Source of the DNA: Flavobacterium johnsoniae UW101
GTDB lineage: Bacteria; Bacteroidota; Bacteroidia; Flavobacteriales; Flavobacteriaceae
NCBI RefSeq assembly: GCF_000016645.1
Contig: NC_009441.1
Span: 4,030,001 to 4,094,000, forward strand
Length of the DNA: 64,000 bases
Reading direction: 5' to 3'
Each line of letters begins with the position of its first letter. Within the stretch, counting starts at the first letter, position 1. Of the stretch, positions 1 to 6,123 are shown piece after piece. The notes under the pieces were generated by a model. That model had not been told where the DNA came from. It was given only the letters and a program-made list of their open reading frames with translations, and ran no database searches. Position numbers and translations under genes: made by a program.

Positions 1-204
1 AATAGTCAGTTTAAAAATCTTGAACAAATCCGGAAAACAATAAACTAAAAAAAACAAAACCATATATGCCATTACAGTTAATGGATTTATTTCGGAAGTT
101 GAAAAACCATTATACACAATATATGACAGCGTAATTACAAATAAAAACAAACCCATTATTATTCTTATACCTAATATTTTTCTAAACTCTGAGTCGATAT
201 ACAT
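1..204 (-). CDS. Membrane protein, N-terminal part only (runs off the left edge)
   Basis: An open frame of 68 codons starts with ATG at 204 and is uninterrupted to base 1, so the gene continues outside the window. The visible part starts MYIDSEFRKILG and has two hydrophobic stretches (about residues 13-31 and 45-60) separated by a short polar loop, so it is probably an inner-membrane protein with at least two helices. I do not recognise a family from this much sequence. The frame is too short for a routine ORF cutoff and the call rests on its open length and hydrophobic pattern. Confidence 0.5.
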   Translation of the reverse strand, partial: MYIDSEFRKILGIRIIMGLFLFVITLSYIVYNGFSTSEINPLTVMAYMVLFFLVYCFPDLFKIFKLTI

Positions 205-384
205 TCTAAGTCTTAAATTATTATTATTTCTTCTCTTTAAAAAAACAAATATATAATATTTATAAGGTTAACATGATCGAATATTTCTTTGCATCCAAAT
301 CATATAACAATCTCTAAAAATCCTGTAAGGTATTCCTGTAAGTTCTGAATAATTTTACATCATAACATTTAAACTATTTAAATC
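205..384. other. Divergent intergenic region, AT-rich
   Basis: This gap separates the leftward membrane-protein start from the rightward DUF4142 gene, so it must hold promoters for both. I see no perfect TAnnTTTG element. A short direct repeat of CCTGTAAG occurs at about 323-345. Nothing else is supported. Confidence 0.4.
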
Positions 385-972
385 ATGAAAAAGATACTAT
401 TAGCCAGTAAAGCAATTTTAGGAGCGGGACTTATTATTATATTCTTGCAGTCTTGCAAAAACGAAACGAAACAAGAAGACCCAAAAGAAGTTGCAGAAGA
501 TGCTAATGAAGCCAAATTTGACTCTATTGACAGCAAAGAAGATGATTCTGAATTTTTAGTAGATCAGGCCGAAATTAATTTAGCTGAAATCGAAATTGGT
601 AAACTGGCGCAGCAAAAAGGAACAAATGCAGAAGTGAAAAAATTCGGAAAAATGCTGGTTGACGAGCATACAAAATCGGCATCTGAAGTAAGTGCCTTAG
701 CAAAAGCAAAAAACTTTACTCTGCCAACTTCACTAACTGAAGAAGGTCAGGAAGAATATAAAAAACTAAACGAGAAATCAGGTTTGGATTTTGATAAAAA
801 ATTCGCCGATATGATGATCGACGGCCACCAAAAAGCAATTGACAAACTTCAAAAAGCGGCTAAAGACGCTCATGACGAAGATGTAAAATTGTGGGCAACA
901 AACAATATTGCGGGTTTAACTTCACATTTAGAACATGCTAAATTGCTGAAACAAAACCTTGACAAAAAGTAA
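385..972 (+). CDS. DUF4142 domain lipoprotein
   Basis: A 195-residue exported protein of the DUF4142 family, helical proteins with a ferritin-like fold whose function is not settled; members are often stress induced. The N-terminus is a lipoprotein signal with a lipobox LQSC (Cys24), followed by an acidic linker (residues 27-55) and the DUF4142 helices (about 56-190). His residues sit in EHTK, DGHQ and SHLEH contexts, typical of the family. It stands alone, is followed by a strong terminator at 1071-1106, and probably faces the periplasm. The family call is firm; its role is unknown. Confidence 0.85.
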   Translation: MKKILLASKAILGAGLIIIFLQSCKNETKQEDPKEVAEDANEAKFDSIDSKEDDSEFLVDQAEINLAEIEIGKLAQQKGTNAEVKKFGKMLVDEHTKSASEVSALAKAKNFTLPTSLTEEGQEEYKKLNEKSGLDFDKKFADMMIDGHQKAIDKLQKAAKDAHDEDVKLWATNNIAGLTSHLEHAKLLKQNLDKK

Positions 973-1000
973 AATAAATTTAATTGGTTATTATTTATTT

Positions 1001-1060
1001 TTTTAAGACGCTAAGATTCTGAGATTCTATGATCCTATTATTGGATCGTCTAGAACTCAA
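1001..1060. repeat. Word-like intergenic repeat (AAGACGCTAAGATTCTGAG type)
   Basis: The stretch AAGACGCTAAGATTCTGAG followed by related words resembles dispersed non-coding repeats I associate with Flavobacterium gene gaps. It has no open frame. The repeat identity is recalled from general knowledge of such genomes and is not proven within this window. Confidence 0.3.
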
Positions 1061-1070
1061 ACTTTGCTAA

Positions 1071-1106
1071 AAAACCCCTTAAGAGTTGAATTGCTTAAGG
1101 GGTTTT
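1071..1106 (+). terminator. Intrinsic terminator after the DUF4142 gene
   Basis: Perfect 13-bp stem AAAACCCCTTAAG / CTTAAGGGGTTTT with a 10-nt loop, followed by a T-rich tract. It lies about 100 bases past the DUF4142 stop codon. Confidence 0.85.
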
Positions 1107-1120
1107 GTTTTTTTTGTGTG

Positions 1121-1187
1121 AGTAACAAAGGTTCAAAGAGACAAAGAAAAAAGCTTTAAATCTTTGTCTCTTTAAACCTTTGCTACT
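1121..1187. repeat. Inverted repeat of the TTCAAAGNGACAAAG family
   Basis: Left arm 1121-1146 and right arm 1162-1187 match at 24 of 26 positions as an inverted repeat with a 15-base spacer. The core word (GTTCAAAGAGACAAAG) recurs at about 13740, 15325 and 15445, so this is a dispersed family within the window. It sits between a + strand gene and a - strand gene and may also help terminate the cupin transcript. Confidence 0.7.
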
Positions 1188-1217
1188 TTGTCACTTTGTT
1201 TCTCTAAACTTCTAAAA

Positions 1218-1625
1218 TTAATGACTGCTTAATAGAAAATATTCTCCATCGGTTACTTTTTCTAACCAGACTCCGTGGCCTTTATCAATCTCTGTGATAA
1301 TGGCAACATAAGAGAATTTTTCAAATGGAGTTGCTCCGTACCAATGTTCTACTCCCGGCAAAATGGTAACTACCTCATCTTTTTTAAGCATTCTGACTGC
1401 GCTTCCTCTTTCCTGATAATACCCCGTTCCTTCTTTTGCAATCAGCATGTGCAGACTCGCGTTACTATGCCAATTACTTCTTGAGCAAGGCTCAAAAGTC
1501 ACTTCCTTAATTACAGTGTTTTCCGGATGAATGTCACTGCTTTGTTTTTTATAGGAAACGTCACCCGTCATATATGTATTCGGGACTTTTCCTTCTTCGA
1601 TAACGGCTGAATAATTCTTAGACAT
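1218..1625 (-). CDS. Cupin domain protein, variant metal site
   Basis: A 135-residue single-domain cupin, about 40% identical by eye to its upstream neighbour (1655-2071). Such small cupins of the carboxymuconolactone-decarboxylase-associated type bind a metal ion, but their substrates are mostly unknown. Compared with the neighbour, motif 1 reads WHSNASLHML instead of WHTHPGGQIL, so the second His is Asn55 while the usual Gln/Glu position is His59; motif 2 is HWYG instead of HWHG. A three-His site (53, 59, 94) is therefore still possible. It is 29 bases downstream of the paralogue on the same strand and probably co-transcribed. Confidence 0.8.
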   Translation of the reverse strand: MSKNYSAVIEEGKVPNTYMTGDVSYKKQSSDIHPENTVIKEVTFEPCSRSNWHSNASLHMLIAKEGTGYYQERGSAVRMLKKDEVVTILPGVEHWYGATPFEKFSYVAIITEIDKGHGVWLEKVTDGEYFLLSSH

Positions 1626-1654
1626 AATTTTTAATTTATTTTTTGAGATTGATT

Positions 1655-2071
1655 TTATTTAAAACTATTGTATTCTTCATCAGTTACCGGCTCAAGCCAG
1701 TCTACAATTCCCGTTTGTGTATTTGTACTGATGGCGATATGTGTAAATTCACTTTCTGGCGATGCGCCGTGCCAGTGTTTTATTTCGGGCTGAATGTTTA
1801 CAACATCTCCAGCCTGCAATAACTGAATTGGTTTTCCCGCTTCCTGATAATATCCTGTTCCGTGAGTAACGATTAAAATTTGTCCGCCGGGATGTGTATG
1901 CCAGTTGTTTCTTGCTCCAGGCTCAAAAACAACGTTTCCAACAGCGGTATTAAGAACCTCATCATTGGGAACTAACATTTTAACCCATGCTTTTCCTGTA
2001 AAATATTCTGAAGGTGCTAAATCTCCTTTAGGGAAAATGACACCATTATATAGATTGTCTAATGCTTCCAT
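1655..2071 (-). CDS. Cupin domain protein, canonical His ligands
   Basis: A 138-residue cupin with motif 1 WHTHPGGQ (His58, His60, Gln64) and motif 2 PEIKHWHGA (His99, possibly His101), the layout of the carboxymuconolactone-decarboxylase-linked cupins (quercetin-dioxygenase-like family). It is cytoplasmic with no signal peptide. It lies upstream of the second cupin, and an AraC regulator gene follows upstream on the same strand; a TACTTTTG -7 element sits at 2194-2201. The natural substrate is not deducible. The pair looks like a tandem duplication followed by divergence of the metal site. Confidence 0.82.
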   Translation of the reverse strand: MEALDNLYNGVIFPKGDLAPSEYFTGKAWVKMLVPNDEVLNTAVGNVVFEPGARNNWHTHPGGQILIVTHGTGYYQEAGKPIQLLQAGDVVNIQPEIKHWHGASPESEFTHIAISTNTQTGIVDWLEPVTDEEYNSFK

Positions 2072-2193
2072 AAATTTATTGTTTGAAATTTATCAGAATC
2101 AGAAAACTAAATTTAGGAAAGCTAGAATGCGCTTTATGAAGTATTTATTTAGTCTGTTAAAAACTGATAAATGATTAATACTGAATTTCAAGG

Positions 2194-2201
2194 CAAAAGT
2201 A
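2194..2201 (-). promoter_or_regulatory. -7 promoter element TACTTTTG for the cupin pair
   Basis: Exact match to the Bacteroidota -7 consensus TAnnTTTG on the - strand, 123 bases upstream of the first cupin ATG. No clear -33 TTG was identified, so this is a candidate only. Confidence 0.45.
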
Positions 2202-2263
2202 CTACGCGAATGCTTTCATGAAATAACAATATTCAAACAAAAAATTATGAATTTGAAACAATT

Positions 2264-3133
2264 TTACATTCGAAGCGATTTTGGAACAGTTCCGGTAAGT
2301 CTTTTAAAGTAATTATTAAAATAACTTGGATATTCAAACCCAAGCGAATATCCTATATCCGAAATACTCCAGTCTGTATGCTGCAACAATGCTTTTGCTT
2401 CGTTTATAATTCGCTCTGTAATATGCGCCGTTGTTGGTTTTCCCGTAACTTCTTTTACTGAACGATTTAAATGATTTACATGCACAGCAAGACTTTGCGC
2501 ATAATCCTGAGGCGTTTTTAAAGCCAAAGGTTCGTTTTTGGTTTCTATAGGAAATTGTCTTTCTAATAATTCCAAAAACAAAGAAGTAATTCTTGAAGAA
2601 GCATTTTTATGTTTAAAGAAATTTTCAGAAGGCTGCATTTTCATTGATTCATGAATAATCAGGTTGACATAACTGCGCATTAAATCGTCTTTAAAAACAT
2701 AATCGGTTTCATATTCTTTGATCATTTTTTGAAACAAAGAATCTACAAACAGCTTTTGTTCAGCATTTAAAGAAAAAATTGGCGTTCCTCCTATTTTAAA
2801 CAAAGGCGATTCGTGAAGCGTTTCTGATCGGTCTTTTGCTTTCAAAAATTCTTCCGTAAAAACACATGCATAACCTTCGTAATTCTCTGAAACAGTTTCC
2901 CATGAATAAGGAATTATAGGATTACCAAAAAAAAGAATCGTCCCGTCGGTTTCTATTCCACGGTCGGCATATTGTATGATACTTTTACTGGTGTTGATGC
3001 AGATTTTATAAAAGTCTCTTCGGCTGTAAACGGGAACTTTACTAAAATCCCCATTTATAGGATATACTTTAAATCCCTTCATTTTTAAATCTGAAGAAAA
3101 ATCGCAACTCTGAGTTTCTGTTTGGTTATTCAT
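2264..3133 (-). CDS. AraC-family transcriptional regulator
   Basis: A 289-residue regulator: N-terminal cupin-like ligand domain (about 1-160) and C-terminal double helix-turn-helix (about 195-288), ending in the classic AraC pattern with DIGYSLGFEYPSYFNNYFKRLTG and the final PKSLR. It lies just upstream of the two cupins on the same strand, so it may control them. Its -7 element TAACTTTG (3138-3145) ends only four bases before the ATG, which suggests a leaderless transcript. The family is certain; the regulon and ligand are inferred from position. Confidence 0.88.
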   Translation of the reverse strand: MNNQTETQSCDFSSDLKMKGFKVYPINGDFSKVPVYSRRDFYKICINTSKSIIQYADRGIETDGTILFFGNPIIPYSWETVSENYEGYACVFTEEFLKAKDRSETLHESPLFKIGGTPIFSLNAEQKLFVDSLFQKMIKEYETDYVFKDDLMRSYVNLIIHESMKMQPSENFFKHKNASSRITSLFLELLERQFPIETKNEPLALKTPQDYAQSLAVHVNHLNRSVKEVTGKPTTAHITERIINEAKALLQHTDWSISDIGYSLGFEYPSYFNNYFKRLTGTVPKSLRM

Positions 3134-3137
3134 TCTG

Positions 3138-3145
3138 CAAAGTTA
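3138..3145 (-). promoter_or_regulatory. -7 promoter element TAACTTTG directly before the AraC start
   Basis: Exact TAnnTTTG on the - strand with four bases between it and the ATG at 3133. Since transcription in this phylum starts a few bases after this element, the mRNA is expected to begin at or next to the start codon. Confidence 0.6.
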
Positions 3146-3225
3146 TGAAAATCAAACAATATTTTTATTTCAATTACAAAACGCACTAAGGTTTGGCTAA
3201 ATTTATTTTTGCTGGGCGAAATAAT

Positions 3226-3274
3226 CTCGCAAAGGCGTGAAGACGCAAAGTATTATTTTCCTGCACTCTTTGCG
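3226..3274. repeat. Intergenic repeat with CGCAAAG / CTTTGCG arms
   Basis: Contains TCTCGCAAAGGCGTGAAGACG followed by CGCAAAG (3244-3250) and its complement CTTTGCG (3268-3274). The wording resembles dispersed Flavobacterium gap repeats. It lies inside the divergent promoter region of the AraC and TetR genes. Confidence 0.45.
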
Positions 3275-3322
3275 GTTAATATTCTAGTGTTAGAAAAAAA
3301 TACGTTAAAAGTTTTTTTTAAT

Positions 3323-3338
3323 TATACCAATCGGTATA
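3323..3338. promoter_or_regulatory. TetR operator copy 1, TATACCAATCGGTATA
   Basis: A 16-bp palindrome (one central mismatch) just upstream of the TetR gene. The same site, TATACCAATTGGTATA, occurs again before the thioesterase and the exporter. It overlaps the -7 element TATATTTG at 3337-3344, so a bound repressor would block the promoter; this indicates autoregulation. Confidence 0.85.
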
Positions 3339-3344
3339 TATTTG
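3337..3344 (+). promoter_or_regulatory. -7 promoter element TATATTTG of the TetR gene
   Basis: Exact TAnnTTTG, 20 bases upstream of the TetR ATG and overlapping the last two bases of the operator. Confidence 0.6.
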
Positions 3345-3364
3345 CTTCGTTATTTTGATATATC

Positions 3365-3955
3365 ATGAGTAAAGCCCAAAGAACCAAGCAATTTATAATC
3401 GAGAAAACCGCTCCTATCTTTAATATGAAAGGCTACAGCGGTACATCTATGAGCGATATTACTGAGGCTACCGGATTAACCAAAGGAAGCATTTACGGTA
3501 ATTTTGCCAATAAAGATGAAGTAGCATTGGCGGCTTTTCGTTTTAATGTCAAAAAACTGCATGATATTTTTGCAAGAGAAATTGAAAAAGAAAAAACCTT
3601 TAAGGGCAAACTATTGGTTTATCCTCGTCTTTATTCTGATTACTATGATTTAAGAGTTACACAAGGCGGATGCCCAATTATTAATACCGCTACAGAAGCT
3701 GATGACACACACCCAGTTCTAAAGAAAAAAGTAGAACGAGTTATTTTATCTTGGAAAGAGCAATTGGTTTATTTTATTGAACAAGGAATCCTTTTGGGAG
3801 AATTTAAAGCCCATTCTATCGATCCCGAAAAAACGGCTTTAACTATTATTGCTATGATTGAAGGAACTGTTATGATTGCTAAAATTACCGGAAACCTGTC
3901 AACTCTGGCCGATATTATGCTTTCTGTCACAAAAATCATCGAAGACTTAGTATAA
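3365..3955 (+). CDS. TetR-family repressor of the adjacent thioesterase and exporter
   Basis: A 196-residue one-component regulator. The N-terminal helix-turn-helix (about residues 5-52) has the TetR signature GYSGTSMSDITEATGLTKGSIYGNF; the rest is an all-helical ligand-binding and dimerisation domain with a Cys in GGCPI. It precedes a hotdog thioesterase and a DHA2 exporter on the same strand, and each of the three genes has its own copy of the palindrome TATACCAAT(C/T)GGTATA. This strongly supports local repression relieved by a small molecule, as in TetR/MFS drug efflux units. The inducer is unknown. Confidence 0.9.
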   Translation: MSKAQRTKQFIIEKTAPIFNMKGYSGTSMSDITEATGLTKGSIYGNFANKDEVALAAFRFNVKKLHDIFAREIEKEKTFKGKLLVYPRLYSDYYDLRVTQGGCPIINTATEADDTHPVLKKKVERVILSWKEQLVYFIEQGILLGEFKAHSIDPEKTALTIIAMIEGTVMIAKITGNLSTLADIMLSVTKIIEDLV

Positions 3956-3973
3956 TTTTTTTTTACTTAAAAA

Positions 3974-3989
3974 TATACCAATTGGTATA
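3974..3989. promoter_or_regulatory. TetR operator copy 2, TATACCAATTGGTATA
   Basis: A perfect 16-bp palindrome 26 bases before the thioesterase ATG, identical in its half-sites to the copy before the TetR gene. Confidence 0.85.
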
Positions 3990-4015
3990 ATCATAAAATC
4001 TAATATTAAAACTAA

Positions 4016-4468
4016 ATGGAAACAAAATCAAGATTACAAGTATTACAGGATCACATAAATCGAGAATTTACTGCTTCTCCTTCCCCTTTTATGCTTTGGA
4101 TGAGACCTATTGTAATAGCCGCCGAAGAAGGAACCGTAACTTTTAAATATGTGATTAGGGAAGAAATGTCAAATCCAATTCAAAGTCTGCATGGAGGTGT
4201 TACTGCTGCAATTGCTGATGATTGTATTGGCGCTACGATGTTTTCTCTAAATGAAGAGACCTTTTACACCACCATAAATCTTGTTGTTGATTATTTTGCT
4301 CCCGCACATGTTGGCGATACTATTCTTGCGAAAACATTAATCATTAAAAAAGGAAGACAAATGGTGAATGCACAATGCGAAATTTGGAATGCCAACGAAA
4401 CGCGATTAATTGCCAGAGCAACTTCTAATTTATTTAAAACAAATGTGGTAAAAAAGGTGCTGTCTTAA
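4016..4468 (+). CDS. PaaI-family hotdog thioesterase
   Basis: A 150-residue protein with the hotdog fold of PaaI/YigI-type acyl-CoA thioesterases: the helix motif LHGGVTAAIADDCIGA (about residues 59-74) followed by VVDYFAPAHVGD. These enzymes hydrolyse CoA thioesters, typically of aromatic or medium-chain acyl groups. It sits between the TetR gene and a DHA2 exporter, behind its own operator, so it may act on a toxic acyl or aromatic compound sensed by TetR. The stop codon lies in the loop of a short hairpin (4455-4477). Substrate unknown. Confidence 0.85.
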   Translation: METKSRLQVLQDHINREFTASPSPFMLWMRPIVIAAEEGTVTFKYVIREEMSNPIQSLHGGVTAAIADDCIGATMFSLNEETFYTTINLVVDYFAPAHVGDTILAKTLIIKKGRQMVNAQCEIWNANETRLIARATSNLFKTNVVKKVLS

Positions 4469-4477
4469 AAAGCACCT
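4455..4477 (+). other. Hairpin over the thioesterase stop codon
   Basis: AGGTGCT pairs with AGCACCT around a 9-base loop containing the TAA. No T tract follows directly, so it may be a weak terminator or an mRNA-stabilising hairpin between the thioesterase and the exporter. Confidence 0.4.
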
Positions 4478-4507
4478 GATTTCTCATCCTCTTTTTTTGA
4501 ACAAAAA

Positions 4508-4523
4508 TATACCAATTGGTATA
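4508..4523. promoter_or_regulatory. TetR operator copy 3, TATACCAATTGGTATA
   Basis: Perfect 16-bp palindrome 10 bases before the exporter ATG, identical to copy 2. It implies an independent TetR-controlled promoter for the exporter. Confidence 0.85.
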
Positions 4524-4533
4524 AAATATTTCT

Positions 4534-6084
4534 ATGACACCTTTAAACCGTAACCTGCTCATTATTACAGTCATTCTTGCTGCCATTATGGAACTAATTG
4601 ATATTTCTATCGTAAATGTGGCGCTTTCGCACATGAGCGGTAATCTGGGTGCAACTCTCGAAGATACTTCGTGGGTAATTACTGCTTATGCCATTGCAAA
4701 TGTTATTATTATTCCCATAACGAGCTTTTTAAGCGCCAATCTGGGCAGACGCAATTATTATATTGGTTCTGTTGTTTTATTTACATTCTGCTCTTTTATG
4801 TGCGGCCACTCGTCTAACATCTGGATGCTGGTCTTTTTTAGATTTTTTCAGGGAATTGGCGGCGGTGCTTTATTATCTATCTCACAGGTTGTTGTATTTG
4901 AACTTTTTCCAAAAGACAAACAATCAACAGCCGGAGCTTTGTTTGGAGCCGGAATTTTTATCGGCCCTACAATTGGGCCGACACTTGGCGGCTATATTAC
5001 TGAAAATTATGACTGGCCGTGGATTTTTTTAATTAATATTCCTATTGGAATTTTGGTTACGATTTCTTGTTATTTCCTTTTACGCGAACCCACTGTAAAG
5101 CCAGAAATTACCAAAGTCGACTGGACCGGAATTGCGCTTCTCGCTATAGGAGTGGGCGCTTTACAAACGGTATTAGAAAGAGGCGAAGTCGAAGACTGGT
5201 TCGAAACCAAATATATTGTTGTACTAACGATTATTGCAGTAACAACTTTACTCGCCTTTATTTATTGGGAATTAACAATAGAAAAACCAGTCGTAAACCT
5301 TCGGGTGATTAAAAGCAAATCGTTAAGCATTGCAGCAATTTTGACTTTTGTAACCGGTTTTGGAATGTTTATTTCCATTTATATAAGTCCGGTTGTGGCA
5401 CAGCGTTTATTGAGTTTTTCACCGTATCAAACAGGATTACTTTTGCTTCCGGGTGCATTATTTGCTTTACTGGCTTTAAAAATCTGCGGTACATTATTAC
5501 AAAAAGGCGTTTCTCCGGTTATTATTATTGCTGCTGGATTTCTGTTATTTATCTATTTCAATTGGCGAATGTCTGGTATGACTTTAAACACAAGCGCTGC
5601 CGAAGTCGCTACATCTCTTGTTTTTCGTGCTTTAGGAATGGCGCTGCTTACCGTACCGCTTACTATGCTGGCTGTTTCTTCATTAGATGATAAAGATGTT
5701 GGGCAAGGTGCTGCGCTTAATAATATGATGAGACAATTGGGCGGTTCATTTGGTGTATCGATCATCAATACTTATGTGGCTCATCGATTTGCCGCACATC
5801 GAAATGAATTGATTTCAGAGGTGACACCAAGTAATACTCTCGCTATGGATCGCATAAATGCTTACATAAAGTACTTTCAATATAGAGGTTTTACTTATAA
5901 TGAAGCCAGAGCAAAAGCCTTAAAGCTGATGGAAAATATCGTAATGAAACAATCTTCGCTGTTAAGTTACAGAGACGCTTTTTTTCTTGTTGGTTTGTTT
6001 TTTGTTGTAACGCTGCCCCTTCTTTTATTTGTAATGAACAAATCGAAAAAGCCAAAAACCAACATGGTAATTTCCGATCATTAA
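4534..6084 (+). CDS. DHA2-family (EmrB/QacA-like) MFS drug exporter
   Basis: A 516-residue inner-membrane protein with about 14 hydrophobic helices, the size and layout of DHA2 drug:H+ antiporters. It starts with the first helix containing MELIDISIVNVALSHM and has the motif C-like Gly/Pro pattern GIFIGPTIGPTLGGYI near residue 150. A large basic/acidic cytoplasmic loop precedes helix 13. It is the last gene of the TetR/thioesterase/exporter set and has its own operator. No membrane-fusion protein (EmrA) or TolC gene lies nearby, so it may work alone or with partners encoded elsewhere. Substrate unknown. Confidence 0.9.
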   Translation: MTPLNRNLLIITVILAAIMELIDISIVNVALSHMSGNLGATLEDTSWVITAYAIANVIIIPITSFLSANLGRRNYYIGSVVLFTFCSFMCGHSSNIWMLVFFRFFQGIGGGALLSISQVVVFELFPKDKQSTAGALFGAGIFIGPTIGPTLGGYITENYDWPWIFLINIPIGILVTISCYFLLREPTVKPEITKVDWTGIALLAIGVGALQTVLERGEVEDWFETKYIVVLTIIAVTTLLAFIYWELTIEKPVVNLRVIKSKSLSIAAILTFVTGFGMFISIYISPVVAQRLLSFSPYQTGLLLLPGALFALLALKICGTLLQKGVSPVIIIAAGFLLFIYFNWRMSGMTLNTSAAEVATSLVFRALGMALLTVPLTMLAVSSLDDKDVGQGAALNNMMRQLGGSFGVSIINTYVAHRFAAHRNELISEVTPSNTLAMDRINAYIKYFQYRGFTYNEARAKALKLMENIVMKQSSLLSYRDAFFLVGLFFVVTLPLLLFVMNKSKKPKTNMVISDH

Positions 6085-6091
6085 TTTTTTT

Positions 6092-6116
6092 CCTGCAGAT
6101 TTTAAAAATCTGCAGG
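6092..6116. other. Palindromic hairpin between convergent genes
   Basis: CCTGCAGATTTT pairs with AAAAATCTGCAGG, a near perfect palindrome between the exporter and the GH2 gene. Neither side has a strong downstream T tract, so it is a plausible but weak bidirectional terminator. Confidence 0.5.
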
Positions 6117-6123
6117 GCTTTAT

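Noticed and set aside
6092..6116. Strong intrinsic terminator between exporter and GH2
   Set aside because: The stem is good but no T tract follows on either strand, so it is listed only as a hairpin.
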